From a virus, in IMG/VR virus record IMGVR_UViG_3300044623_001288, positions 1 to 22,593 of that record: a DNA stretch of 22,593 nt. The stretch is one strand, 5' to 3'. Below, piece after piece: positions 13,438-21,020 of this stretch; position 1 is the stretch's first letter; every line of letters begins with the position of its first letter. The notes beneath the pieces are model-generated. The model searched no databases. It was given only the letters and a program-made list of their open reading frames with translations, and was not told where the DNA came from. The translations under genes and the position numbers were made by a program.

Positions 13438-15228
13438 TTACAGTCCGGTATCTGCTGGGGCTGGCTGTCCACCGGCAGTGTTGCCTACTGGTCCTACTAC
13501 TTCTGGTCCAGTTGGTTGTTCGCCTTCTTCTGGGTTATTTTCAATACCTTCAGCAGTTTCTAAATCACTATCAATACCACCGGCGCTAACACCAATATTG
13601 CGTAAATCGCTACTTGATGCTTCAACCTCAGCATCTTTGCCGTTTTCTTCGCGCCACATTTTCTCGTTCTTATTAATTTCTTCTTCACTTAATCCTAAAA
13701 ATCGTTCTAGTGCAAAGCGTTTACTAATATAAGGAAATGCTTCCATACTAGCAAAAGTACTTACCCTTGATGTATCTAATTCACTTTGACGATAAGCTGC
13801 AAAATTTTGTGGTGGATTAAATTCTAATGTAAACAATCCACTATCAATATTGAAACCTCTCCAACGCAGAAATAACTTGAATTCTTCATCTAACTTTTGA
13901 CTCAAGTATTTCTGTAATCTTTCGCAATATTGATTGAAACGGAACTCTTGTATCATTGCTGTTCCAACTCTACCATCATTCATTGGGGTAGTGTTGTCAT
14001 CAGGACCAGATGGTAAATATGAACTTGGTACACGCAAACCACGGGCTAATCTGTTATTGAAGTATTTCAAGTCATCAATCTCACCAAGATTTTGTCCACC
14101 TGGCAATACTTCAACACTACTTCCTCTGCCGTCTGCTGTTACTGGAAAGAAGTAATCCTCATTCATTGAAAGTGGCGAATAACTAGCATCCACAATCGCT
14201 GATCCGCCATTGGTGCTAGGAATTCGTCTTTGATGAATCTCATTTTTAATACGCTCAACAAAAGCCATGGCCAAATGACTTGGCATATTTCCAACGTCAA
14301 TCTTAAACATTCTCCGTTCTGGTGCGCGTTGTACACGATAGATAAGAACCGCATCTTCTAGTAATTCTTTCTGCTTATAAACTTTGAAAATGTTCTCTAG
14401 TATTGATTGACCAAATGGCCAGAATCTATCTAATCCTTCAGTTAAACTCAAGTGAACAATGTGTTTAGCGTCAATTGCTGATTCACTTTGTCCTAATGTA
14501 AAACGAGATCCAGTAGTATTGTAGGGCATACTTGGAACAGTATATCCACCACCGCCCCCGCCGCCTGAACCTCCACCTGTACCACCCAAGCCTGTTGCTG
14601 GATTGGCAGCAAAGTCTGAGTTAGTTTTCTGTGCTACAGTAAGATTCTGTAGATTTATATTAATGTCTTTGATAACATATTGTTCTGGCTTTTTGCCTTC
14701 GCTTTCATTAACAATAACTTTGATTACTTTAGTATTATCAATCCAGTATAGTTTGAAGTTTTCTGGATCTCGGACGAATACTTGATCTCCGTACTTGATT
14801 GTATTACGGAAGATTTTGAATGTTCTTGTTCCAAATTCGTTTAGTTTACACCATTGTTGTAATTGTGTTTTTAGCAATTCTACTTCGTGTGGAGTTGGAT
14901 CATCAGTAAATGCTAAATTGAATGGGGTATCATTGTGTTCGTTTTTCTGTGTACTGAATTCTGAAATGATATCTAAACAGGCGTTAATTTCCGCATCCAC
15001 GTCCATCATTTCGTAACTATTATATCTTTCAATGCGATTTGGGTGACCTGTATATACTTCCGGGAGTCTACTCATGTAGTTTTTATAACCCATTTCATGA
15101 TTATTCCAGCCACCGGTACTTGAACCATTCTGTCCTGGACTGCCGTTCCATGCACCGGTGTTGCTATTCCCACCACCTATGGGACTAGAGATACCACTTT
15201 TATTTGTAAACCGTTTTTTGTATGACAT
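13438..15228 (-). CDS. 20: Portal vertex protein (gp20-like)
   Basis: A 596-residue portal protein of the T4 gp20 family (T4: 524 residues). Blocks include YKNYMSRLPEVYTGHPNRIERY, MDVDAEINACLDIISEF, FWPFGQSILENIFKVYKQKE, the YRVQRAPERRMFKIDVGNMP motif and VEVLPGGQNLGEIDDLKYF with LRVPSSYL. Twelve copies would form the ring through which DNA enters and on which the scaffold starts. Extra length comes from a Gly/Ser/Asn-rich N-terminus (residues 15-45), a glycine-rich insertion near residues 213-228 (GLGGTGGGSGGGGGGG) and a Pro/Gly/Glu tail. The ATG has no recognisable ribosome site; it follows a GIY-YIG endonuclease stop by only 4 nt, so the native leader was probably altered by insertion. Confidence 0.96.
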   Translation of the reverse strand: MSYKKRFTNKSGISSPIGGGNSNTGAWNGSPGQNGSSTGGWNNHEMGYKNYMSRLPEVYTGHPNRIERYNSYEMMDVDAEINACLDIISEFSTQKNEHNDTPFNLAFTDDPTPHEVELLKTQLQQWCKLNEFGTRTFKIFRNTIKYGDQVFVRDPENFKLYWIDNTKVIKVIVNESEGKKPEQYVIKDININLQNLTVAQKTNSDFAANPATGLGGTGGGSGGGGGGGYTVPSMPYNTTGSRFTLGQSESAIDAKHIVHLSLTEGLDRFWPFGQSILENIFKVYKQKELLEDAVLIYRVQRAPERRMFKIDVGNMPSHLAMAFVERIKNEIHQRRIPSTNGGSAIVDASYSPLSMNEDYFFPVTADGRGSSVEVLPGGQNLGEIDDLKYFNNRLARGLRVPSSYLPSGPDDNTTPMNDGRVGTAMIQEFRFNQYCERLQKYLSQKLDEEFKLFLRWRGFNIDSGLFTLEFNPPQNFAAYRQSELDTSRVSTFASMEAFPYISKRFALERFLGLSEEEINKNEKMWREENGKDAEVEASSSDLRNIGVSAGGIDSDLETAEGIENNPEEGEQPTGPEVVGPVGNTAGGQPAPADTGL

Positions 15229-15232
15229 GTTA

Positions 15233-15814
15233 TTATTTATCTATTCTACAGTTTTCAAAATGATATCTTTTCATATTAGCTGAACCCCCTGTTTTATCAC
15301 AATGAGGGCAAGTTATTTTAGGATGAGGGGTGGATACTCCTATTCTTGCTTTGCTAATGTTATTACATGTTTCTGTTGAACGCAACGTACCAATATGTGC
15401 TTTCATTCGTTTTTCAACATGTTCTTTTGTTTGTTGTTTACCCTCCATGGGAGAAGGGGATCCCTTCATAAGTTCTTTCATTAGTTTACTATGGGCTTGT
15501 CTTCTTTCTACTGTTTGTACTAAACCCCCGGTACCATCGCCACCGTTAGTTTTATTTCGTAATATTCCTGTACCTATATCTTTACGACCATATGCTTCTA
15601 TTAGATTTTTTTCATGGGTAAATGCGGCATCTTCGGGTATGCTAGCTTCTAAAATTACAGTACGTGAAAGGTCTGTTGGAGGGTGTACTTCACCTTTGTG
15701 CTTAGTCCAAGCACGTTTTCCTTTACCCTTACCAATATAATAAGGTGTGCCATCTGGTCTTAGATAGGCATAAACATAATATCCTTCGGGTGGATTTTTT
15801 TTGCTAAATATCAT
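15233..15814 (-). CDS. GIY-YIG homing endonuclease with C-terminal zinc finger
   Basis: A 193-residue endonuclease. The GIY-YIG core is clear: YYVYAYL (12-18), [12 protein letters not shown] (25-36) with R34, catalytic-type E68 in [10 protein letters not shown], and NKTNGGDG (87-94). A linker with NUMOD3-like features ([37 protein letters not shown]) leads to a C-terminal zinc finger, C169-x2-C172 with H185 and C189. This layout matches Seg-type free-standing homing endonucleases. AAGGA lies 8 nt before the ATG. It fills the gap between tape measure and portal genes; its final codons (ATA GAT AAA TAA) form the late-promoter-like GATAAATA before the portal. Target and activity are unknown. Confidence 0.88.
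   Translation of the reverse strand: MIFSKKNPPEGYYVYAYLRPDGTPYYIGKGKGKRAWTKHKGEVHPPTDLSRTVILEASIPEDAAFTHEKNLIEAYGRKDIGTGILRNKTNGGDGTGGLVQTVERRQAHSKLMKELMKGSPSPMEGKQQTKEHVEKRMKAHIGTLRSTETCNNISKARIGVSTPHPKITCPHCDKTGGSANMKRYHFENCRIDK
15234..15241 (-). promoter_or_regulatory. Candidate late promoter inside the endonuclease stop region
   Basis: Minus-strand GATAAATA overlaps the last codons of the GIY-YIG gene and ends 5 nt before the portal ATG. If used, the portal transcript would be nearly leaderless, which fits the missing ribosome site but is unusual. Confidence 0.35.
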
Positions 15815-15836
15815 TGCTGTGATTCCTTTTAAATCA

Positions 15837-15872
15837 TAGTGTAGTTGGGCCGGCCAGCCGCGAACTACACTA
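15837..15872. other. GC-rich long hairpin between tape measure and GIY-YIG genes
   Basis: Perfect 10-bp inverted repeat TAGTGTAGTT/AACTACACTA enclosing a 16-nt GC-rich loop with the palindrome GGCCGGCC. It has no U-run on either side. It may be a processing or pausing element, or mark the endonuclease insertion site. Confidence 0.6.
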
Positions 15873-15875
15873 ATG

Positions 15876-15883
15876 TATTTAGT
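15876..15883 (-). promoter_or_regulatory. Possible late-promoter variant (ACTAAATA)
   Basis: Minus-strand ACTAAATA within TACTAAATAC; the same 10-mer occurs upstream of the tape measure gene (18516-18525). It follows the tape measure stop directly and would feed the GIY-YIG and portal genes. It is only 6 of 8 with TATAAATA. Confidence 0.3.
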
Positions 15884-15884
15884 A

Positions 15885-18464
15885 TTAAACCCTAGAATAC
15901 ATTAATAATTTTTCTTGGGTGTCGTTACTATTCGCTAATTTATCAATGACTGAATCCAATTTAGCTGACATCATTGCATACAAATCTGCCATAATTTGGC
16001 TAGTATTATCAGTAGAGGTATTATTAGTAGTGTTATTATTCATTTCTTTATTGAGTTGTGCTTCACTAGTGTTTAATAACTTAGTAATAATTGATTCAGG
16101 ATTTAATGGGATTATTGCTTCATTTCCATGGAATGTAGCCGCCATCGGATAACCTGACATAGGGCCGTCTACTACACCCCCGTTCCTCGCTTGGAAGTGT
16201 ACCGGATCTCCGGGTACTTTTTGTGATAGTCCTTGTTTATTAAGAGCAGCAACTGCGGCTGGATCTTTATAGTTTTGAATATCAACTGCTTCACCTCTTT
16301 CATGTAAACTTTTTCCTGGCTTACCGATAGCCATTCCTGTTGGGCCCTTGCCTGGTCTACCGGCTGCAACTGATTCATCCCATAATCTTTTTTGATCTTC
16401 CGGATCTCGTTTAGCACTATTAATCATAAACTTACTTCCAGTAGCCGCATTATATTCAGTAGCGGCTGCAATTACAGCCTCTTTTATTGCAGGTGTTAAT
16501 CCTTCAAAATTTTGTTGAGTGCCCGAGCCTGTTCCAAATTTTAATATGCTACCCAAAGAAATTGTTTTTGTTGCTTCTACCGCCCCCGCGCCTTCCGGTG
16601 GTTGGGGAGTTAGCGTTGCACTTTTCCTAGCAGTTCTGTTACCTTCATTGCCCATTGCTACTGGTGCAGTAGCCGCTGTAGGTGCACCTGGAGTTCTTCT
16701 ACCTTCATTACCCATTGCTATCGGCTCTGCAGCCACTTTTGCCGGTGCGCCTTTTATACTTTCCTCTATTTTTTTGTCTGTACTTGACATCAACACATCT
16801 ACAATTTTATCACTAATTTTGAATGTATCGTTAAGCATCGTGCCAAATGCAAAACCGCCAGCGCCCGCAGCTAATACACCGGCACCTGTTGCTAGTTTGC
16901 CGGCACCACCAACAGCACCAGCAGCACCAGCAGCGGCGCCGCCCATTGCTTTTCCTGCTAATGCTGCGGTGCTGGCCAAAGCCAATGCTGTCAATGCCAA
17001 TGTAGCTGCTCCCAATCCATCATTAAACCCGCTGATTAAAGGATTAGTTGCTTGTACTATTTTATCAAATGCTACAGTGGTTACGATTGCGGCTGTAGTT
17101 GCTATATTTCTGGCGTTTTCGGCAGTGTCTGCCTTTGTGCCATTTTGTAGGGCCAGAGCCTTTGCTTCAGCATCCTTTTTAAATTGTGCTTCATCTATGC
17201 CTATTCTGGCATTAAGAGTTTGAAGATTTTTTGTATTGAGTAATGTACTATCTCTTAAAGAAGCATTGTATAACGCCGCTGTTCCAAGTTGATCTACTTG
17301 TCTACCGGTTGCATCTTTCATTGCCTGTTGAAATTCAGCAGTAACATCTTTGCCGGCTTTGATTTTTTCTCTGAAGCCTTCCATATCAACACCGGCAGTA
17401 GCAAATTTAGCTGATGCCTCCGTGTATGAGCCTGTAGTTAAAAACATCGCTAGGCCGGCTTTATCACTTTCACTTAGATACTGAGATGTAGATTTTATTA
17501 ATTTATCTCTAGCTTCCATTTCTTCTGTTAATTGTTTTGCTCTTGCTGTGTCACCTGAAGCATTAGCTCTATCAATTTCCCGTTGCTGCATTGTATTAGC
17601 AAGCACATATTCATACCGCTCTTTTTCAGCTTTTATGTTTTGCTGTGTAGTTGCAAGATCATTACCAGAAATATTAGAAAGCTCCACTAAGTTTCTGGTA
17701 TAATCCAATGATGCTTTTTGTAGGGCCTCACCGGATTTGCCTTGCTTTGACATTTGCATTCCGGATGCTTTTTGTAATGCTAGGTAATCACCCTGGTATC
17801 CCATCAATTCTTCTTGGCTGATACCTAACCGTTGGAATCCTTCACGCTGTTCATTGGTGACAGCAACCATTTTTCCAAAAGCAACAGCACCGTCACCAAA
17901 CTTGTCACCTAATCCAATAACTCCGGATCCGGCTTTCTTCATTGCATTGGTTAACTTGCCTGCTTCAGCAGCAGATAATCCAGCGCCGTGCACCATATCC
18001 ATTACTTGTTTAGTTGACAGTGCTCCGGCATTTCCTAACTTCTTTATCTCATCACTGGCTTTTAATGCATCATCAGCTTGCTTTAATTGCATTGTGATTA
18101 CTTTAGTACCAACTTGTACTATGCCGCCAAAAACTTTTCCAAGCAGACCAAAATTATTTGCTAAGGAAGCAACAGCGCCGGACGCTGATTCCATGCCGCT
18201 ACTAAATTTACTAAACCCGCCCTCAGCACCACTTGTTAATGCTTTGCCAAAACTAGCCATACTTCGTATAGCTTCATTTGTAGCCTTTTCCATGTTGGCT
18301 TTTGATGCTTTTGTGATTGCGGCAGCTTCTTGCTCAGCCTTGGCAGCTTCAGTCATTCCCTCAGCAAATGTTTTTGTACTAGTGGTAGCCTCAGCTACAC
18401 CTTCTCGCATATACCTAAAGTGGTCATTGAGTTCTTTTAAAATTTGCGGGTCTAGGTCTGACAT
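15885..18464 (-). CDS. Tape-measure-like tail protein with M15 peptidase domain
   Basis: Read from ATG 18462-18464 this is 859 residues; an upstream GTG at 18503 would add 13, but the ATG has GGAA 8 nt before it. The N-terminal half is helical and Ala/Lys/Glu-rich, a coiled-coil style typical of tape measure proteins. Residues about 480-545 are an Ala/Gly-rich hydrophobic stretch. Two AMGNEGxRT repeats follow (about 583-612). Residues about 655-760 form an M15-type (VanY/CwlK-like) zinc peptidase domain: [16 protein letters not shown], then [11 protein letters not shown] with ligands H721 and D728, and DPVHF with H756. The end, [21 protein letters not shown], is a motif common near tape measure C-termini. 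It would set tail length and cut peptidoglycan during DNA entry. Placement directly upstream of the portal gene differs from T4, where the tail tube gene is there. Confidence 0.82.
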   Translation of the reverse strand: MSDLDPQILKELNDHFRYMREGVAEATTSTKTFAEGMTEAAKAEQEAAAITKASKANMEKATNEAIRSMASFGKALTSGAEGGFSKFSSGMESASGAVASLANNFGLLGKVFGGIVQVGTKVITMQLKQADDALKASDEIKKLGNAGALSTKQVMDMVHGAGLSAAEAGKLTNAMKKAGSGVIGLGDKFGDGAVAFGKMVAVTNEQREGFQRLGISQEELMGYQGDYLALQKASGMQMSKQGKSGEALQKASLDYTRNLVELSNISGNDLATTQQNIKAEKERYEYVLANTMQQREIDRANASGDTARAKQLTEEMEARDKLIKSTSQYLSESDKAGLAMFLTTGSYTEASAKFATAGVDMEGFREKIKAGKDVTAEFQQAMKDATGRQVDQLGTAALYNASLRDSTLLNTKNLQTLNARIGIDEAQFKKDAEAKALALQNGTKADTAENARNIATTAAIVTTVAFDKIVQATNPLISGFNDGLGAATLALTALALASTAALAGKAMGGAAAGAAGAVGGAGKLATGAGVLAAGAGGFAFGTMLNDTFKISDKIVDVLMSSTDKKIEESIKGAPAKVAAEPIAMGNEGRRTPGAPTAATAPVAMGNEGNRTARKSATLTPQPPEGAGAVEATKTISLGSILKFGTGSGTQQNFEGLTPAIKEAVIAAATEYNAATGSKFMINSAKRDPEDQKRLWDESVAAGRPGKGPTGMAIGKPGKSLHERGEAVDIQNYKDPAAVAALNKQGLSQKVPGDPVHFQARNGGVVDGPMSGYPMAATFHGNEAIIPLNPESIITKLLNTSEAQLNKEMNNNTTNNTSTDNTSQIMADLYAMMSAKLDSVIDKLANSNDTQEKLLMYSRV

Positions 18465-18501
18465 ATTATTATTCCATTTAAATTTTAGCCATTTTTTAGG
18501 C

Positions 18502-18524
18502 ACTAAATATCTTTAGTATTTAGT
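18502..18524. promoter_or_regulatory. Inverted repeat, candidate divergent late promoters
   Basis: ACTAAATA (18502-18509) and its complement TATTTAGT (18517-18524) form a perfect 8-bp inverted repeat with a 7-nt spacer. One copy faces the gp26-like gene (53 nt to its ATG), the other the tape measure gene (52 nt to its ATG). The octamer resembles TATAAATA at 6 of 8 positions. The symmetry suggests a shared divergent promoter. Confidence 0.45.
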
Positions 18525-18526
18525 AT

Positions 18527-18544
18527 CGGGTAAGACCCGTTTTT
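18527..18544 (+). terminator. Weak terminator or leader hairpin before the gp26-like gene
   Basis: CGGGT-AAG-ACCCG followed by TTTTT on the plus strand. It is shaped like an intrinsic terminator but lies between the inverted repeat and the gene, so it could block antisense read-through from the left or act as an attenuator in the leader. Confidence 0.45.
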
Positions 18545-18562
18545 ATCAAAGGAATACCACTA

Positions 18563-19387
18563 ATGTTATCAAACAATCCATTAAAGCAATATTTTCGTAG
18601 ACCATCAATTTACTTGAGATTACCAAGTGGCGGTGAAGGATATGATCCAGAAGTCTTAACTATGTCAGAAACTGGTGAATTGCCTATATATCCTATGACA
18701 GCAATTGATGAAATTACAGTTAGAACCCCGGACGCTTTATACAATGGTCTTGCTATAGTAGAATTAATCAAAAGCTGTGTTCCTGCAATCAAAGATCCTT
18801 GGCAAATCAAAAGTATTGATGTAGATGCAATCTTATTAGCTATCAAATCCTGCTCACAGGGCAATGATTTAGAAGTTGAATCTGTTTGTCCAGCATGTGC
18901 TGAATCTGCCACTTACGGAGTTAATCTTATTGGGATGCTGCAAAATATCAAAAAAGTTGATTACACTACCCCGTTGAAATTAGGAGAGTTAGCAATTAAG
19001 TTCAGACCACTCATCTACAAAGAAATGAGTGAAGCTGGTAAACACCAATTTGAAATTCAGAAAATGTTTGCAAGTTTGCAAGATTTGTCAGATGAAGAAA
19101 AAACAAAAAAGTCACATGAAGCTATAGTAACCATTACTACTATCACAATGGAATTATTATCACATACAATTGAATACATTAAAGTCAACGATGAATTAGT
19201 AACACAAAAGGATTTTATACTTGAATTTTTGCAAAATTGCGATAAAAACATCTACAAAGAAATACGAGATTATCACGGTAAACTAAAAGACCAATCAAAA
19301 TTAGAGCCACAAAAAATCAAATGTATTCATTGTCAACATGAATATTCACAAGAAATTGTAATTAATCAATCTGATTTTTTCGGTTGA
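18563..19387 (+). CDS. 26: Baseplate hub protein (gp26-like)
   Basis: A 274-residue protein I place in the T4 gp26 baseplate family: N-terminal NPLKQYFRRPSIYLRLPSGG, then LPIYPMTAIDEITVRTPDAL, GLAIVELIKSCVPAIKDPW, and two cysteine pairs, CPAC (109-112) and CIHC (254-257), that could form a zinc ribbon across the fold. T4 gp26 takes part in building the central hub of the baseplate. AAAGGAA precedes the ATG by 9 nt. The small gene at 19384 starts inside its stop codon, so the two are translationally coupled, and both point away from the tape measure gene. T4 gp26 is shorter (208 residues); the extra length includes a Lys/Glu-rich helical section around residues 150-240. Confidence 0.85.
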   Translation: MLSNNPLKQYFRRPSIYLRLPSGGEGYDPEVLTMSETGELPIYPMTAIDEITVRTPDALYNGLAIVELIKSCVPAIKDPWQIKSIDVDAILLAIKSCSQGNDLEVESVCPACAESATYGVNLIGMLQNIKKVDYTTPLKLGELAIKFRPLIYKEMSEAGKHQFEIQKMFASLQDLSDEEKTKKSHEAIVTITTITMELLSHTIEYIKVNDELVTQKDFILEFLQNCDKNIYKEIRDYHGKLKDQSKLEPQKIKCIHCQHEYSQEIVINQSDFFG

Positions 19388-19611
19388 GGCTTCTACACCT
19401 CAACCCTGAGGGTGTTCAGAAGCTGTTAGATGGCATGGAAAAAGAATGTAGTGAGATAAAGAAATCTGCTTTAACTTTATCTTGGTACATGCGGGGAGGT
19501 GCTTCGTATGAGGATGTACTAAACATGTCCCATGACGAAAGAAAGTTAGTTAACGAATTAGTAGAAAGTAATTTGGAAACAACTAAGAAAACTCAAATGC
19601 CATTTTTCTAG
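19384..19611 (+). CDS. Small baseplate-hub-associated protein (gp51-like position)
   Basis: A 75-residue protein read from a TTG that overlaps the stop of the gp26-like gene (TTGA). It contains LNPEGVQKLLDGMEKECSEI, LSWYMRGGASYEDVLNMS, and ends ETTKKTQMPFF. Small proteins with the WYMRGG and KK-x3-PFF patterns follow gp26-like genes in T4-like phages as I recall, and gp51 is a hub assembly catalyst in T4, but the match to gp51 is by position and size, not by proven homology. A start at the internal ATG 19435 would lose the LLHLNPEGVQKLLDG part, which looks genuinely coding, so the coupled TTG start is preferred. No ribosome site is seen, consistent with coupling. Confidence 0.7.
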   Translation: MRLLHLNPEGVQKLLDGMEKECSEIKKSALTLSWYMRGGASYEDVLNMSHDERKLVNELVESNLETTKKTQMPFF

Positions 19612-19626
19612 CCGTAAATATTCATT

Positions 19627-19634
19627 TATAAATT
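19627..19634 (+). promoter_or_regulatory. Possible late promoter (TATAAATT)
   Basis: TATAAATT matches TATAAATA at 7 of 8 positions on the plus strand, just after the small hub gene. Because ATTTATAAAT is a palindrome, the minus strand also reads TATAAATG. It could drive the structured region; the call is weak. Confidence 0.3.
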
Positions 19635-19763
19635 TCGTGTTGTTTCAATAACAGATGAACTGGCGTTCATCTAAGAACTCACTGCGTTCGTTCTTTGTTT
19701 TTACGGTACTCGATTGTTTTATACTGTAATGGTTTAGATATCAATTGCCGATTAGAGAGCCAT

Positions 19764-19785
19764 GGTAGTGCAAATTTGCACTACC
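19764..19785. repeat. 22-bp perfect palindrome
   Basis: GGTAGTGCAAA (19764-19774) is followed directly by its exact reverse complement (19775-19785). A further T-A pair and, after one bulged A, A-T and C-G pairs extend the stem outward. No U-run follows on either strand, so it is not a terminator. It could be a protein-binding dyad or an RNA hairpin or dimer site. Confidence 0.85.
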
Positions 19786-20122
19786 AATGGGTAAAAGTGT
19801 GTTTGCCACGACCGTCGACCTTTGCATTCTATTCCCCGTATAATCGCCTATTTCTGACATTATACGCAACCGGTTGTCCTGTAATGTTTTTGGGACTGTA
19901 GTGAAGCTGCCAATGTCTTTCAATTGGTCCTTCGACAACGCATGTTCTATATCCGCAAGATAGAGTTGGATATAGACTCATTGAAGGTTCGCTTTGACGA
20001 GAGCCTTCTCGGTTTTCCATGAATATTGCTATTCATGCATACTCCAGAATCTGCTTGCGTGTAACTTTCAACGCAAACTCAAGGAGGACTCACAAACTGA
20101 GCCAGCAAATTGTTACTATATA

Positions 20123-20542
20123 TTAGATATTAATTGTTAATTGAGAATTATTTTTTGTTGACTTGGTGTCAGTGGAACAATATGATTTTAATAAATCAGT
20201 ATTGTTTAAGAAGAAACTATCAAATTCAAAAATCATCCAGTCTCCGTATTTTTTTGATGTATAATAAGTGAAATTATCGGCAACCCATGTTAATTTGCTT
20301 TGTACAGCAATATAACGACCTTTACGATTAAACTTCATAAAAAGAATGTTCAAATCATTGGGGTCGGCTACATCCATAAGTTGCCCGATCCATGCATCTA
20401 TTACTTTACATTCCCCTGTAAGCAATAGATGAAAAGGAAAGTCGTTTAGTGTTTCAACATTGAAATTAATTCTATCACGATTAAATGACAGTAATAAAGT
20501 GTTGATTTCTTCGTCTACGGTAACTGACATTTCACTTATCAT
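20123..20542 (-). CDS. Hypothetical protein downstream of the SegE-like gene
   Basis: A 139-residue protein, not recognised. It starts MISEMSVTVDEEINTLLLSF; a second ATG four codons on is equally possible, and neither has a clear ribosome site (GAG or AAGTGA only). The middle has alternating aromatic strands (GRYIAVQSKLTWVADNFTYY) and DWMIFEFDSFF, suggesting a beta-rich fold; the tail is polar (STDTKSTKNNS). No signal peptide or membrane helix is apparent. It lies 28 nt after the SegE-like gene and is probably the last gene of the gp46 unit. Its stop borders the structured noncoding region, with no terminator visible between them. Confidence 0.7.
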   Translation of the reverse strand: MISEMSVTVDEEINTLLLSFNRDRINFNVETLNDFPFHLLLTGECKVIDAWIGQLMDVADPNDLNILFMKFNRKGRYIAVQSKLTWVADNFTYYTSKKYGDWMIFEFDSFFLNNTDLLKSYCSTDTKSTKNNSQLTINI

Positions 20543-20570
20543 CTTATATTTACTCTATCTTTTTCATTGC

Positions 20571-21014
20571 CTATTTTTTCATCTTCGCTTCTTCTGGCGT
20601 CTCTCCCGGTGGGATAAATTTTATCCCAGAAATTAGTCCATTATAGTACTTTCTCTCACCGTTGGGTAATCTAGTTCTAAGAACCTCTTCATTTATCTGG
20701 AGTTTAACTTCGGCGTAAACTAACGAGGCTCTGGTCTTGTGAAGGGACACTATTTCAAATTTATAATTATTTTTGCCCAAAGCAGAGATTGCTAAATTTA
20801 ATCGCACAGAAGATCCTGTATATGTTTTCCAGTCAGATTCCTTAATCACTTTTTTCTTATTTACTTTACCCTTGACTGTTTTTCTCAAGTGTTGATGTAG
20901 TTGTTTTTTACCTAAATATTCCATACCGGAAGATAATTCAGTTATCCTATATAGGAAACCAAACCATTCATCAATATTGAAATCATGAGGGAACTCCCAG
21001 TGACCTTTGTGCAT
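20571..21014 (-). CDS. SegE-like GIY-YIG domain protein
   Basis: A 147-residue protein with a divergent GIY-YIG nuclease fold: WFGFLYRITELSSG (17-30) holds the first strand, MEYLGKKQ (31-38) the YIG-like strand, then a basic insertion KGKVNKKKVIKESDWKTYTGSS (48-69), RLNLAISALGKNNYKFEIV, a candidate catalytic E102 in VYAEVKLQ, and N125 in YYNGL. SegE-like GIY-YIG proteins are widespread in T4-like phages; whether this one is a homing enzyme or a domesticated repair nuclease is open. Its place directly after gp46 (15 nt gap) hints at a role in DNA metabolism. It lacks the NUMOD or zinc-finger parts of the homing endonucleases in the head cluster. The ATG follows a TATAAATA octamer by 6 nt. Confidence 0.75.
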   Translation of the reverse strand: MHKGHWEFPHDFNIDEWFGFLYRITELSSGMEYLGKKQLHQHLRKTVKGKVNKKKVIKESDWKTYTGSSVRLNLAISALGKNNYKFEIVSLHKTRASLVYAEVKLQINEEVLRTRLPNGERKYYNGLISGIKFIPPGETPEEAKMKK

Positions 21015-21020
21015 GTGTCA

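Larger units (their letters stand above)
19612..20103. ncRNA. Candidate large structured noncoding RNA (strand uncertain)
   Basis: About 490 nt with no convincing gene, but at least nine near-consecutive perfect stems: CCGTAAA 19612/TTTACGG 19700 enclosing AGATGAAC/GTTCATCT (19653-19672) and AAGAAC/GTTCTT (19673-19695); GGTAGTGCAAA and its complement (19764-19785); CGTATAAT/ATTATACG (19837-19866); GTTGTC 19873/GACAAC 19934 enclosing CCAAT/ATTGG; TCTATATCC/GGATATAGA (19946-19976); GAAGG/CCTTC (19983-20008); CATGAATA/TATTCATG (20018-20037); TTGCGT/ACGCAA (20055-20076); and CTCA/TGAG (20089-20101). Plus-strand U-G pairs extend the stems at 19612, 19946 and 19983. On the minus strand the 20018 stem has a GCAA (GNRA) loop and the 20055 stem gains a G-U pair. 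It lies at the convergence of the gp26 and gp46 units. GC content is higher than in the neighbours. It could be one large RNA, several small ones or a structured 3' untranslated region. Confidence 0.5.

Noticed and set aside
18465-18503. GTG start adding 13 residues to the tape measure protein
   Set aside because: No ribosome site precedes the GTG, whereas the ATG at 18464 has GGAA 8 nt upstream and begins a normal N-terminus.
16519-18516. Large plus-strand frames opposite the tape measure gene
   Set aside because: They are Ala/Pro-rich antisense shadows of the Ala- and Gly-rich protein, with no start signals.
19741-20020. Two overlapping minus-strand reading frames of 63-65 codons in the noncoding region
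   Set aside because: They overlap each other in different frames, have no ribosome sites, and run through several perfect hairpins; a structured RNA explains the region better.
19612-20122. tRNA gene, group I intron or hammerhead ribozyme
   Set aside because: I found no cloverleaf with a matching T-loop and acceptor end, no interrupted gene and no complete conserved intron core. GGATATAGAC near 19968 faintly resembles an intron core element, but it is one arm of a simple hairpin.
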